The position numbers were made by a program, and so were the translations under genes. This document shows positions 1 through 8,883 of a stretch of 64,000 bases of DNA, piece after piece (positions within the stretch are counted from its first letter, which is position 1; each line of letters begins with the position of its first letter). Source of the DNA: an uncultured Leifsonia sp. (GTDB lineage: Bacteria; Actinomycetota; Actinomycetes; Actinomycetales; Microbacteriaceae); assembly GCF_945957465.1 (NCBI RefSeq), contig NZ_CAMFLC010000018.1:1-64000 (forward strand). The letters run 5' to 3'. The notes below the pieces were generated by a model that saw only the letters and a program-made list of their open reading frames with translations, was not told where the DNA came from and did not search any database.

Positions 1-615
1 GTCGCCCTCTGGCATGACCTGGAGGAGCAGCACTACCACTCGTATCTGGCCGGCCGGCTCGACTTCGAAGGCCAGCGACAGGCACGGGCACGCGACTTCG
101 CCGCCCGGCACGGGGTCGTGCTCGGCGACGCCGAGGCGAGCGCGTGGTTCTCGGACTACTTCGAGCACTACGTCGCCGCCTGGTCGCTGCACCACGACGC
201 GCTGCGCTGCCTCGACGCCCTGGAGGCGACGATCGCGGGCGTGCGGTTCGGGCTCATCACCAACGGTGATCTCGCGTTCCAGCGGCGCAAGGTGGAGGCC
301 GTGGGGCTCGACGCGCGCATGGAGCGCCTGGTGGCGTCGGGAGAGGTGGGCGTCGCGAAGCCGGACGCCCGTATCTTCGACGTGGCGTGCGCCGAGTTCG
401 GCGAGAGCCCCGAGCAGGCGGTGTATGTGGGCGACCGGTTGCGCACCGACGCGATCGGCGCGGCGCGCGCCGGCCTGACCGGCGTCTGGCTGAATCGCCG
501 CGGCGACGTGCCGTCGACCGACGACGCGGCGGAAGCCGCCTCCCTCGGCGTGATCGAGCTCAGCTCGCTCGACGAGCTGCCCGGCGCTGTCGTGCGGCTG
601 GCCACGCGGACCTGA
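1..615 (+). CDS. HAD family hydrolase, 3' part (5' end outside window)
   Basis: The frame is open from base 1 to a TGA at 613-615, giving 204 residues of a gene that begins before the window. It is a haloacid dehalogenase-type phosphatase of subfamily IA. Visible motifs are TNGD (motif II Thr), VAKPDARIF (motif III Lys) and YVGDRLRTD (motif IV acidic pair); the N-terminal DxD nucleophile lies outside. Such enzymes dephosphorylate small metabolites in the cytosol, but the substrate cannot be read from sequence. It converges on the LCP gene with a 57-bp gap. The family is secure and the substrate unknown. Confidence 0.9.
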   Translation, partial: VALWHDLEEQHYHSYLAGRLDFEGQRQARARDFAARHGVVLGDAEASAWFSDYFEHYVAAWSLHHDALRCLDALEATIAGVRFGLITNGDLAFQRRKVEAVGLDARMERLVASGEVGVAKPDARIFDVACAEFGESPEQAVYVGDRLRTDAIGAARAGLTGVWLNRRGDVPSTDDAAEAASLGVIELSSLDELPGAVVRLATRT

Positions 616-672
616 CGCCGATGGTCGGCTGACGGTCGATGCGGGACGGCGTGCCGGGCCGACGGGCCGTCG

Positions 673-1980
673 TCAGTTGCCCTTGGTGCAGGTCTGTTCG
701 GCCGCGGTCTGGCCGGTCACGTCGGACGGGAGGCTGACGGCCGAGGAGGTGGGCGCCGGCGTGGAACCGCCCGCGGACGTACTCCCGGCGCCGGACGGAC
801 TCCCGGCGCCCGGCGTCGGCGTCGGCGTCGGCGTCGCGCTGGGCGTAGCCGACGGCGACGTGGTCGGGGCGGGCGTCGCCGACTCCGTGCCGGAGCCGGT
901 CGTCCCGGTCAGCACCACGGGCGTGTCCGAGGCCAGAGCCTGCTTGAGGGCGTCGACGCCCGTGGGCTCCGGCACGACGCGGTTGGTGTTCTCGGGGTCG
1001 GTCATGGACGGGTACTGAAGGAAGACGAAGGCGCTGAGCGGCACGCTCTTGAGGGCCAGGGCGATCGAGACGAGCGTCGTCGGCGAGTCCAGCGTGTCGG
1101 AGAGGGTCAGGTTGGAGGTCGCCGCCTTCGCCAGCGTGTACAGCGTGAGCGGGTTGGTCAGCACGCCGGCGCTCGTCACCGTTCGCAGCAGCGACGAGAG
1201 GAAGAGCTGTTGGTTGCTGATGCGGCCGAGGTCGCTGCCGTCGCCCACGCCGTGGCGGCTGCGCACGAAGGCGAGAGCCTGGGATCCGACCAGGGTCTGC
1301 TGACCGGCCGGCAGCTTCAGCCCGACATACGGGTCGGTGAGCGGCGTGGCGAGACACACGGGGACGCCGCCGACGGCGTTGGACATCGCCACCACGCCGT
1401 CGAAGCTGATCTCCGCGGCATAGGGGATGCTGAGGCCGGTGAGCGCCTCGGCGGTCAGCACGACGCACGACAGTCCGCCGGTCGACAGCGTGGTGTTGAA
1501 CTGCGCGCTGTCCCGCGGAGACGTGGAACCGCCTCCTGAGGTCGGGCACGACGGGATCGGCACCATGAGGTCGCGCGGGATGCTGATGACGGTCGCGTGC
1601 TGGTGGTCGGCCGAGAGATGCAGAACCATCGTCACATCGTTGTTTCCCGCGCCGGAGCTTCCGGCGAGCTCTTGGGCACTCGAGAACTGACCGCCCTGAC
1701 CGGTGCGCGTGTCCGTTCCGGCGAGCAGGATGTTCACCGCACCGGTCTCGGCGCCCACGCTCGGCGGCGTGACGGACTTGCCCGACGCCGACACGAGGTG
1801 GATGGCGGGCTTGAGCGAGCGCACCGTGTCCTGCACCGCGTAGGCGGCCACACCTCCGACGGCGAGCAGCACGACGGCGACCGTGGAGGCGAGCAACCGC
1901 GCCAACGGCCCGCGCGCCCGCCGCACGGGGAGCCGGCCGTGCCGCACCGGAGCCGGCCGCACGACGGAAGAATGCCTCAT
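673..1980 (-). CDS. LytR-CpsA-Psr (LCP) family protein
   Basis: A 435-residue type II membrane protein. A basic cytoplasmic head is followed by one membrane segment at about residues 27-48, then the extracellular LCP domain with NILLAGTDTRTG, ISIPRDLMVPIP and SRHGVGDGSDLGR, which carry the conserved Asp and Arg residues that bind polyprenyl pyrophosphate. LCP enzymes transfer glycopolymers from a lipid carrier to peptidoglycan. The last 85 or so residues are a Thr/Ser/Pro/Gly-rich tail in place of an ordered LytR_C domain. The ATG has no Shine-Dalgarno sequence but has TAGCGT exactly six bases upstream, suggesting a leaderless mRNA. A monocistronic gene is likely. Confidence 0.93.
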   Translation of the reverse strand: MRHSSVVRPAPVRHGRLPVRRARGPLARLLASTVAVVLLAVGGVAAYAVQDTVRSLKPAIHLVSASGKSVTPPSVGAETGAVNILLAGTDTRTGQGGQFSSAQELAGSSGAGNNDVTMVLHLSADHQHATVISIPRDLMVPIPSCPTSGGGSTSPRDSAQFNTTLSTGGLSCVVLTAEALTGLSIPYAAEISFDGVVAMSNAVGGVPVCLATPLTDPYVGLKLPAGQQTLVGSQALAFVRSRHGVGDGSDLGRISNQQLFLSSLLRTVTSAGVLTNPLTLYTLAKAATSNLTLSDTLDSPTTLVSIALALKSVPLSAFVFLQYPSMTDPENTNRVVPEPTGVDALKQALASDTPVVLTGTTGSGTESATPAPTTSPSATPSATPTPTPTPGAGSPSGAGSTSAGGSTPAPTSSAVSLPSDVTGQTAAEQTCTKGN

Positions 1981-1986
1981 ACGAGC

Positions 1987-1992
1987 ACGCTA
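1987..1992 (-). promoter_or_regulatory. Putative -10 box of the LCP gene (leaderless)
   Basis: On the minus strand TAGCGT ends six bases before the ATG of the LCP gene, and no Shine-Dalgarno sequence is visible. The arrangement TANNNT-N6-start is that of actinobacterial leaderless transcripts, where transcription begins at the A of the start codon. Confidence 0.5.
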
Positions 1993-2055
1993 AGCGACCA
2001 TTCTTTGCGAATCCTTGCCCGGCGATGAGGAAACCGGAAGACGCGGCACAACGCA

Positions 2056-2089
2056 CGAGCGCCGCCCGGCAGAAGCCGGACGGCGCTCG
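2056..2089 (-). terminator. Stem-loop downstream of glpK
   Basis: A 15-bp stem with one C-A mismatch (2056-2070 with 2075-2089) closes on an AGAA loop, 17 bases past the glpK stop. There is no U-run, so it is a stem-only type of terminator or an mRNA 3' end stabiliser. It also separates glpK from the LCP promoter. Confidence 0.55.
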
Positions 2090-2106
2090 GTGGTGCAGCG
2101 TGGACA

Positions 2107-3621
2107 CTACCTCACGTCGTCGTCGACCCAGTCGAACGTCTTCGTGACGGCCTTCTTCCACAGCCGCAGCTGACGGTCGCGCTCGGCGGCGTCCATGTCG
2201 GGCGTCCAGCGGCGGTCCTCCTGCCAGTTCTTGCGGAGGTCGTCCAGGTCGCTCCAGAAGCCGACCGCGAGGCCCGCGGCGTAGGCGGCGCCGAGCGCCG
2301 TCGTCTCCGCGACGACCGGGCGCACGACCGGCACGCCCAGGATGTCCGCCTGGAACTGCATGAGGGTGTTGTTGGCGATCATGCCGCCGTCCACCTTCAG
2401 CTCCGAGAGCTCGACCCCGGAGTCGGCGTTGACAGCGTCCAGCACCTCGCGGGTCTGGAAGGCCGTGGCCTCCAGCACCGCGCGGGCGATGTGACCCTTG
2501 TTGACGTAGCGCGTGAGGCCGACGAGGGCACCGCGTGCGTCCGCCCGCCAGTACGGCGCGAACAGGCCGGAGAACGCCGGCACGAAGTAGGCGCCGCCGT
2601 TGTCCTCGACGGTCTTCGCCAGGTCCTCGATCTCGGGGGCGCTGGAGATGATGCCGAGGTTGTCGCGCAGCCACTGCACGAGCGAACCGGTGACCGCGAT
2701 CGAGCCCTCCAGGGCGTAGTGCGGCTTGGCGTCGCCCAGCTTGTAGCCGAGCGTCGTCAGGAGGCCGTTTTTGGAGTGGACGATCTCCTCACCCGTGTTG
2801 AAGATGAGGAAGTTGCCGGTGCCGTAGGTGTTCTTCGACTCGCCCGGATCGAACGCGGCCTGACCGAAGGTCGCGGCCTGCTGGTCGCCCAGGATGCCCG
2901 CGACGGGAACCTCGCGCAGCAGGCTCGAGGACTCGACCTGGCCGTAGACCTCCGACGAGCTCTTGATCTCCGGCAGCATCGACTTGGGCACGCCGAACAC
3001 CTCGAGGATGTCGTCGCGCCAGGAGAGGGTCTCCAGGTCCATGAACAGGGTGCGGGAGGCGTTGGTCACATCGGTGGCGTGCACACCGCCGTCGGGACCG
3101 CCGGTGAGGTTCCAGAGCACCCACGTGTCGGTCGTGCCGAAGAGCAGGTCGCCCGCCTCGGCACGCTCGCGCGCGCCCTCCACGTTCTCCAGGATCCAGA
3201 CGATCTTGGTGCCGGAGAAGTAGGTCGCCAGCGGGAGGCCGACGATCTGCTTGAAGCGCTCGGTGCCGCCGTCCGCTGCGAGGCGGTCGACGATCGGCTG
3301 GGTGCGGGTGTCCTGCCAGACGATGGCGTTGTAGACCGGCTCACCGGTGTTCTTGTCCCAGACGACAGCGGTCTCGCGCTGGTTCGTGATGCCCACGGCC
3401 GCGATGTCGTGACGGGTCAGGTCGGCCTTCGACAGCGCCTGCCCGATGACCTCGCGGGTGTTGTTCCAGATCTCCTTCGGGTCGTGCTCGACCCACCCGG
3501 CCTTCGGGAAGATCTGCTCGTGCTCCAGCTGTCCAGTCGAGACGATCGACCCGGACTTGTCGAAGATGATCGCCCGGGTGCTCGTGGTGCCCTGGTCGAT
3601 AGCGACGACGTAGTCGGCCAT
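2107..3621 (-). CDS. glpK: Glycerol kinase
   Basis: 504 residues, the normal family length. It phosphorylates glycerol with ATP to sn-glycerol 3-phosphate in the cytosol. The N-terminal phosphate loop [13 protein letters not shown] and the C-terminal FGGY signature region [15 protein letters not shown] are intact, as is the glycerol-binding stretch [11 protein letters not shown]. The ATG is preceded by AAGGAG at good spacing. It lies 75 bp after glpF on the same strand, with a strong hairpin between them, so it is probably the last gene of a glpD-glpF-glpK unit. Product feeds GlpD. Confidence 0.97.
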   Translation of the reverse strand: MADYVVAIDQGTTSTRAIIFDKSGSIVSTGQLEHEQIFPKAGWVEHDPKEIWNNTREVIGQALSKADLTRHDIAAVGITNQRETAVVWDKNTGEPVYNAIVWQDTRTQPIVDRLAADGGTERFKQIVGLPLATYFSGTKIVWILENVEGARERAEAGDLLFGTTDTWVLWNLTGGPDGGVHATDVTNASRTLFMDLETLSWRDDILEVFGVPKSMLPEIKSSSEVYGQVESSSLLREVPVAGILGDQQAATFGQAAFDPGESKNTYGTGNFLIFNTGEEIVHSKNGLLTTLGYKLGDAKPHYALEGSIAVTGSLVQWLRDNLGIISSAPEIEDLAKTVEDNGGAYFVPAFSGLFAPYWRADARGALVGLTRYVNKGHIARAVLEATAFQTREVLDAVNADSGVELSELKVDGGMIANNTLMQFQADILGVPVVRPVVAETTALGAAYAAGLAVGFWSDLDDLRKNWQEDRRWTPDMDAAERDRQLRLWKKAVTKTFDWVDDDVR

Positions 3622-3659
3622 AAGGTAACTCCTTTGTTCTTTGGGGGTGGGACTGAAGA

Positions 3660-3689
3660 GGGCCGGCCCGGGTCTCCCCGGGCCGGCCC
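3660..3689 (-). other. Perfect intercistronic hairpin between glpF and glpK
   Basis: A 13-bp perfect stem (3660-3672 with 3677-3689), almost all G and C, closes on a TCTC loop. It sits just after the glpF stop and before the glpK ribosome site, with no U-run on the minus strand. It could limit read-through into glpK or set different mRNA stabilities of the two cistrons. Confidence 0.7.
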
Positions 3690-3696
3690 CCGGGTG

Positions 3697-4476
3697 TTAC
3701 TTGGTGAGGATGGGGAGCAGCAGCAGTGCGAGCCAGCCGGCGAGCAGACCGCCGATGATCGGCCCGACCACGGGGACCCAGGAGTAGGACCAGTCGCTGG
3801 TCCCCTTGCCCTTGATCGGCAGGAACGCATGCGCGATGCGCGGGCCGAGGTCACGGGCCGGGTTGATCGCGTACCCGGTCGGACCACCGAGGCTCGCACC
3901 GATGCCGATCACGAGAAGGGCGACGGGCAGAGCGCCGAGAGCGGCGAGTCCGGCCGCCGTACCCGGCTGGTGGCCGAACGCGATGACCACGAAGACGAGC
4001 ACGAAGGTGCCGATGATCTCGGTGACCAGGTTCCAGGCGTAGCTGCGGATGGCAGGGCCGGTGGAGAACACGCCGAGCTTGTTCGCCGGGTCCGGCTCCT
4101 CGTCGAAGTGCTTCTTGTACGCCAGGAACGTCAGCACCGCGCCGATGATGGCGCCGATGAGCTGGGCCAGGATGTACAGCAGCACGGTGACGAAGTTGAC
4201 CGGCACCAGCGTGTGCGCTGCCGCGCTGCCGAAGGCCTTGGCGCCGTTGGCCACCAGACCGAGCGTCACGGCCGGGTTCAGGTGAGCACCGGAGTTGTAG
4301 GCGACGACCACACCAGAGAACACCGCGATGCCCCAGCCGATGTTCACCATCAGGAACCCGCCGTTGAAGCCCTTGTTCTTGATGAGCGCGACGTTCGCCA
4401 CAACACCGGTACCGAGGAGTACCAGCATGGCGGTGCCCACCAGCTCAGACAGGAAATCAATACCGATATTGTCCAC
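3697..4476 (-). CDS. glpF: Glycerol uptake facilitator (aquaglyceroporin)
   Basis: 259 residues with six predicted membrane helices and the two half-helix NPA motifs of the MIP family: HLNPAVTLG in the first half and INPARDLGPR in the second. The Asp after the second NPA(R) is the usual mark of glycerol-conducting members. It lets glycerol diffuse into the cell, where GlpK traps it. The start is a GTG with GGAAGG upstream. A palindrome matching the one near the glp regulator lies at 4593-4608, so the gene probably has its own regulated promoter in the 131-bp gap after glpD. Confidence 0.96.
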   Translation of the reverse strand: MDNIGIDFLSELVGTAMLVLLGTGVVANVALIKNKGFNGGFLMVNIGWGIAVFSGVVVAYNSGAHLNPAVTLGLVANGAKAFGSAAAHTLVPVNFVTVLLYILAQLIGAIIGAVLTFLAYKKHFDEEPDPANKLGVFSTGPAIRSYAWNLVTEIIGTFVLVFVVIAFGHQPGTAAGLAALGALPVALLVIGIGASLGGPTGYAINPARDLGPRIAHAFLPIKGKGTSDWSYSWVPVVGPIIGGLLAGWLALLLLPILTK

Positions 4477-4592
4477 GTTGACCTTCCAGTTGTTCAGTTG
4501 ACCCGCACCCTGTTGTGCGATGGTGAGGTTCTTGTCCAGGGCGGGCCCTTGAACGCTATTGGCGTCATGTCCCCCACGGCAAGAACCGTGCT

Positions 4593-4608
4593 ATGCACGT
4601 TCGTGCAT
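4593..4608. promoter_or_regulatory. Palindromic glp operator candidate, glpD-glpF gap
   Basis: ATGCACGTTCGTGCAT is a perfect 16-bp palindrome, touching the first base of the glpD stop codon and lying 117 bp before the glpF start. It shares the TGCAC-N4-GTGCA form with the element at 6428-6441 beside the regulator gene, which makes it a likely binding site for that SorC-type protein. Confidence 0.65.
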
Positions 4609-6347
4609 TATCGGAGCGCCGCGGCTTCGCTCCCGTCCCCCGACTCGAGGTTCACCCGGTGGGCGGCGGCCAGTTCCGCTTGGAACGCATCTTCCTCCTC
4701 CGTGCGCCTGTTTGGCGACCATCCGAGGGCGTTTGCGGTGATTTCGCCGATCTCGCGGATCAGCGCGACGGAGATCGAACCGGTGAACGCGAGGCTCGTG
4801 CGGCGCAGGAAGACGTCGGACAGGTGAGACACGCGCTCGGTGCGGACCAGGTGATCGATCTCGCCACGCGAGTACGAGGGCGCGGCGGCCAGCGGGGCGT
4901 CCTCGCCGTCCCAGCCGGCGATCGCGTCGATGACGAACGCGGCCTTGGTGCCGTAGCGGGCCAGCAGAACGGCCGCGCGCTCGGCGCCGACATCCGCGCC
5001 GTACCGGGCGATCCAGTCGCGTTCGGCCTGCTGCGTGGTGGGGAATCCGGCGCCCCCGCCGATCGGGAGGCCGAGCGTCTGCACCGTGCGGGTCATGCCC
5101 AGCGCCTCGAGCGTCTCGTTCGCGAGGTGCTCGCTCAGCGCGCGGAACGTCGTCCACTTGCCGCCGACGAGGCTGAGCACCGTCGTGCTGCCCAGGCCCG
5201 GCACCGTGCCGGGCACGATGCGGTAGTCGCGGGAGACGAAGCCGGGGGCCGTGTCGTCGTGGTGCGGCAGCGGGCGCACGCCGGAGAAGGTGTAGACGAT
5301 CTGCTCGCGCGTCACGGGGATCGTTGGGAAAACGTGCGAGACCAGTTCGATGAAGTAGTCGATCTCGTCCTCGGTGCACACGGCGGGCACCGACATGTCG
5401 GCCTCGAGGTCGGTCGTGCCGACCATGACCCGCCCCTTGAGCGGATAGATGAGGACGATCCGGCCGTCGTTGTTCTCGAAGAACATCTCACGGCCGCGGC
5501 AGGCCTCCAGCAGTTCGGGGTTGTCGAGCACGATGTGCGAGCCCTTGGTGCCGCCCATGAACCGGGTGGCTTCGCCGAGCGCGGCGTTCGTGAGGTCGGT
5601 CCACGGTCCGGAGGCGTTGACGACGACGTCTGCGGTGATCGTGAACTCCTCACCGGACTCGCGGTCGCGCACGAGGACTCCGCCGTCGCGGGCGCCGACG
5701 GCCTCCAGATAGTTGGCGGCACGAGCGTGCGGACCGGCCGCCAACCCATCGGCGAGCACGTCGAGTGCGAGTCGCTCCGGGTCGTGAACCGAGGCGTCGA
5801 AGTAGGTGGCCGTGTACTTGAGGCCCGGGTTGAGCTTCGGCAGCTCCTGCAGCGAGCGCTTGCGGCCGTGGAAGGTGTGCCGCGGGACCGTGCCGCCGTC
5901 GCGCGAGAACGCGTCATAGATCGTGAGGCCGGTCTTGATGAGGAACGCGCCGCGCTCCTTCGGCTTGCCCTGCTTGTGGGTGAGGAAGCGCAGCGGAGCG
6001 GCGAGGATGCCCGAGAAGGTCGAGTAGATCGGGATGGTCGTCTGCAGCGGCTTGACGTAGTGGGGTGCGATCTTCAGCAGGCCGTTGCGCTCGGTGACCG
6101 ATTCCTTGACCAGGCGGAACTCGCCGTTCTCGAGGTAGCGGATGCCGCCGTGGATCATGTGGCTGGAGGCGGCCGAGGCGCCGGAGACGAAATCGTTGCG
6201 CTCGACGAGCACGACATCGACGCCCTGCAGCGCCAGGTCGCGGAAGGTGCCGAGGCCGTTGATGCCGCCGCCGACGATCACGACCTGGGCGTTGGGACGC
6301 TCGCGCAGCAGTTGGATCTCGGCGCGGGTATTCGACTTCGTCGTCAC
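4608..6347 (-). CDS. glpD: Glycerol-3-phosphate dehydrogenase (FAD, aerobic)
   Basis: 579 residues from a GTG start that has AGGAG at proper distance; a longer open frame upstream runs antisense to the regulator and is not coding. The FAD-binding Rossmann motif VVIVGGGINGLG is at residues 22-33, followed by ERNDFVSGASAASSHMIHGG, typical of GlpD. The C-terminal DAO_C domain is present. It oxidises glycerol 3-phosphate to dihydroxyacetone phosphate at the membrane and passes electrons to quinone. It is divergent from the SorC-type regulator and heads the glpD-glpF-glpK series. Confidence 0.96.
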   Translation of the reverse strand: MTTKSNTRAEIQLLRERPNAQVVIVGGGINGLGTFRDLALQGVDVVLVERNDFVSGASAASSHMIHGGIRYLENGEFRLVKESVTERNGLLKIAPHYVKPLQTTIPIYSTFSGILAAPLRFLTHKQGKPKERGAFLIKTGLTIYDAFSRDGGTVPRHTFHGRKRSLQELPKLNPGLKYTATYFDASVHDPERLALDVLADGLAAGPHARAANYLEAVGARDGGVLVRDRESGEEFTITADVVVNASGPWTDLTNAALGEATRFMGGTKGSHIVLDNPELLEACRGREMFFENNDGRIVLIYPLKGRVMVGTTDLEADMSVPAVCTEDEIDYFIELVSHVFPTIPVTREQIVYTFSGVRPLPHHDDTAPGFVSRDYRIVPGTVPGLGSTTVLSLVGGKWTTFRALSEHLANETLEALGMTRTVQTLGLPIGGGAGFPTTQQAERDWIARYGADVGAERAAVLLARYGTKAAFVIDAIAGWDGEDAPLAAAPSYSRGEIDHLVRTERVSHLSDVFLRRTSLAFTGSISVALIREIGEITANALGWSPNRRTEEEDAFQAELAAAHRVNLESGDGSEAAALR

Positions 6348-6427
6348 TTCGGACTCCTGGGTTTCTTCTGTACGGCGGTGGGTGCAGCTATAGTCTTCGA
6401 TGCCGGCACAACTTCGATCAAGCCGGA

Positions 6428-6441
6428 TGCACATACGTGCA
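6428..6441. promoter_or_regulatory. Palindromic glp operator candidate, glpD-regulator gap
   Basis: TGCACATACGTGCA has perfect 5-bp arms around a 4-bp centre and sits in the 144-bp divergent promoter region, 50 bp before the regulator start and 80 bp before glpD. It has the same arms and spacing as the site at 4593-4608. Position suggests autoregulation and control of glpD. Confidence 0.65.
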
Positions 6442-6491
6442 GTGCCCCGTTGCCCGAGAAGGCGGAGTACGCGAGAAGGCGAGCACCCGAG

Positions 6492-7496
6492 ATGGCCGAA
6501 CCAGACACCCAGAACCTCCCCGAGAAGGTCCGCGATGCCCTCAAAGCCGGGCACCTGTATTACATGCAGGACCTGACGATGGAGGCCATCGCCCACGAGA
6601 TGCACACGTCGCGCTCCAGCGTCTCCCGGCTCCTCTCCTATGCCAGGGCCTCTGGACTGGTCACCATCCAGATCGCCCAGCCCCACGAGGGCGCCACCCG
6701 CGTCCAGCAGGAGCTGCACTCCCGCTACGGGATCGGCGCGCACATCGTCCCCATGCCCAGCGCCATCAGCGACGTCGACCGGCTCGAGCGCGTCGCCATC
6801 TCGGCTGCACGGATTCTCGACCGCTTCATCGACTCCAACACCACGGTCGGCATCGCCTGGGGCTCGACGATGAGCGCGCTGAGCAGGCACCTGATCCCGA
6901 AAGACCTGCACAACGTGGAGTTCGTGCAGCTCAACGGCGCGGGCAACACCTACACCACGGGCGTGCTCTACGCCTCGGAGATCCTGCGGCGGTTCGGCGA
7001 CACGTACTCGGGCACGATCCAGGAGTTCCCTGTTCCAGCGCTCTTCGACGACCCGCAGACCAAGGTGGCGATGTGGCGCGAGCGCAGCACCCGGCGCATC
7101 CTCGACATCCAGGAGCGGATGGACGTGGCGCTCTTCGGTCTGGGCTCCCCGTTCTCCGAGGTGCGATCGCACGTCTATGCCGGCGGGTACCTCGACGCCG
7201 CCGACTACGCGTCGCTCGACGCGTCGGGCGTCGTCGGCGACGTCGCGACCGTGTTCTTCCGTGAGGACGGCAGCCACCACGGCATCCCCCTCAACGAGCG
7301 GGCCAGCGGCCCGGACATCGATCTGATCAAGCGCGTACCCCGCCGCGTGTGCATCGTCTCGGGCCCGTCGAAGGTGCACAGCTTGCGCGGCGCACTGGCC
7401 GCCGGCCTCATCACCGACCTGATCGTGGACGAGGGCACCGCCCGTGCCCTGGTCGGCCTCTCGGACCCCCTCGGTGCCGTGGCCGACGCCGCCTGA
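6492..7496 (+). CDS. SorC/DeoR-type sugar-binding transcriptional regulator (probable glp regulator)
   Basis: 334 residues. The N-terminal helix-turn-helix (about 20-60, MEAIAHEMHTSRSSVSRLL) is followed by a SorC-type sugar-phosphate-binding domain with GIAWGSTMSAL and VALFGLGSPFSEVRSHVYAGG. Members bind a phosphorylated sugar or polyol and release DNA. Its divergence from glpD and the matching palindromes at 4593 and 6428 point to control of the glycerol genes, with glycerol 3-phosphate or a derivative as likely effector (inference). The ATG at 6492 was chosen because homology starts there; the long open frame upstream is antisense to glpD. Confidence 0.88.
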   Translation: MAEPDTQNLPEKVRDALKAGHLYYMQDLTMEAIAHEMHTSRSSVSRLLSYARASGLVTIQIAQPHEGATRVQQELHSRYGIGAHIVPMPSAISDVDRLERVAISAARILDRFIDSNTTVGIAWGSTMSALSRHLIPKDLHNVEFVQLNGAGNTYTTGVLYASEILRRFGDTYSGTIQEFPVPALFDDPQTKVAMWRERSTRRILDIQERMDVALFGLGSPFSEVRSHVYAGGYLDAADYASLDASGVVGDVATVFFREDGSHHGIPLNERASGPDIDLIKRVPRRVCIVSGPSKVHSLRGALAAGLITDLIVDEGTARALVGLSDPLGAVADAA

Positions 7497-7593
7497 CCCG
7501 CGCCCGCGGTTCCCGAGGGGCACGTCGGCGTCACAGAGAGTCGGGAATAGACCGCTGCGGAGCGCGTTGATCTAGACTCGACAACAGAAGAAC

Positions 7594-7739
7594 GTGCTCC
7601 GGGGTCGGTGAGAGTCCGAACCGGCGGTGACAGTCCGCGAGCGGGAGGCCCTGCCTCCTGCTGAGCCGGTGGAATTCCGGCACCGACGGTAATGCGTGCA
7701 GGCGAGAGCCTGGGCGCTCAGTCCGGATGGGAGGCGCAC
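7594..7739 (+). promoter_or_regulatory. FMN riboswitch (RFN element)
   Basis: The conserved RFN core is intact: GGGGTCGGTGAGAGTCCGAA, CCGGCGGTGACAGTCCGCGA, GAGCCGGTGGAATTCCGGCA and CAGTCCGGATGGGAGG. The outer P1 helix pairs GTGC at 7594-7597 with GCAC at 7736-7739. It lies 98 bases before ribD and fills most of the 340-bp gap after the glp regulator. On binding FMN it should shut down the rib operon, at the level of translation or transcription; I see no clear U-run terminator after it. Confidence 0.97.
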
Positions 7740-7836
7740 GTCTCACGGTCGGCGACGACCGCGAGCGAACGCGAGCATCGGCTCCAGCGACCCCGGCATC
7801 ACGTCTCGACGACACGAGAGACAGGACGACGCCCGG

Positions 7837-8883
7837 ATGACCCGGTCTGGAGAATGGGATGCGGCGATGCGCACGGCGCTGCGCCTCGCCGAAGGCGGGC
7901 CCGCCACCGGCGTGAATCCCCGCGTCGGCTGCGTCATCCTCGACGCCGACGGTCACACCATCGCCGAGGGTTTCCACCGCGGGGCCGGAACGGCCCACGC
8001 CGAGGTCGACGCCCTCCGATCGCTTCCCGAAGGCGGAGCACGCGGAGCGACCGCCGTCGTGACGCTCGAGCCGTGCAACCACTGGGGCCTCACCGGCCCG
8101 TGCTCCGAGGCGCTCATCGAAGCCGGGGTCGCCCGCGTGGTCTACGCGGTCGCCGACCCGGGCCACCACTCCTCCGGCGGTGCCGAACGGCTCCGGGAGG
8201 CCGGGGTGGAGGTCATCGCGGGCGTCCTCGCCGACGAGGCCGAGGCGTTCCTCGGCGACTGGCTCACGGCCGCGCGCCTCGGGCGGCCGCACATCACCGT
8301 CAAGTGGGCCAGCACTCTCGACGGCCGCGCCGCCGCGGCCGACGGCACCAGCAAGTGGATCACCGGCGCCGCGGCCCGACAGCGCGTGCACGAGCAGCGG
8401 GAGGCTTCCGACGCCATCGTGGTCGGCACCGGCACCGTGCTCGCCGACGATCCGAGCCTCACCGCCCGCGGCGATGCCGGCGAGCTGCTCGCCACACAGC
8501 CGACGCCGGTCGTGGTCGGCACCAGAGCCGTCCCCAACGACGCGGCGATCTTCCGCCACCCGAACCCGGTCGTCTTCGAGGGCACGCACGACCTCCATCA
8601 GGTGGTCGCCGACCTCCGCCAGCGCGGCTTCCGACGCGTGTATGTCGAGGGCGGGCCCACGCTGGCCAGCGCCTTCGTCGCCGCCGGACTGGTCGACGAG
8701 TATGCGATCTACATCGCCCCGTCGCTGCTCGGGGGCCCGCGCCTCGCGCTGGACGACATCGGCGTCGCCACCATCGGCGACCAGCGCAGGCTGCGCATCC
8801 TCGACGTCGAACGACTCGGCGGCGACCTCTACCTGCGGGCCGTTCCCGTCCCGAAGCCCGACACCACCCACCAGGAGGACTGA
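7837..8883 (+). CDS. ribD: Bifunctional riboflavin deaminase/reductase RibD
   Basis: 348 residues from the ATG at 7837; an in-frame ATG at 7696 lies inside the riboswitch and is discounted. The N-terminal deaminase domain has zinc motifs HAEVDAL and EPCNHWGLTGPC; the C-terminal reductase domain runs from about residue 150 (ITVKWASTLDGR, YVEGGPTLASAF). It deaminates the pyrimidine from GTP cyclohydrolase II and reduces the ribosyl side chain with NADPH. The third zinc motif reads GLTGPC, where GRTPPC is more usual. The stop codon is directly followed by the GTG of ribE. Confidence 0.96.
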   Translation: MTRSGEWDAAMRTALRLAEGGPATGVNPRVGCVILDADGHTIAEGFHRGAGTAHAEVDALRSLPEGGARGATAVVTLEPCNHWGLTGPCSEALIEAGVARVVYAVADPGHHSSGGAERLREAGVEVIAGVLADEAEAFLGDWLTAARLGRPHITVKWASTLDGRAAAADGTSKWITGAAARQRVHEQREASDAIVVGTGTVLADDPSLTARGDAGELLATQPTPVVVGTRAVPNDAAIFRHPNPVVFEGTHDLHQVVADLRQRGFRRVYVEGGPTLASAFVAAGLVDEYAIYIAPSLLGGPRLALDDIGVATIGDQRRLRILDVERLGGDLYLRAVPVPKPDTTHQED

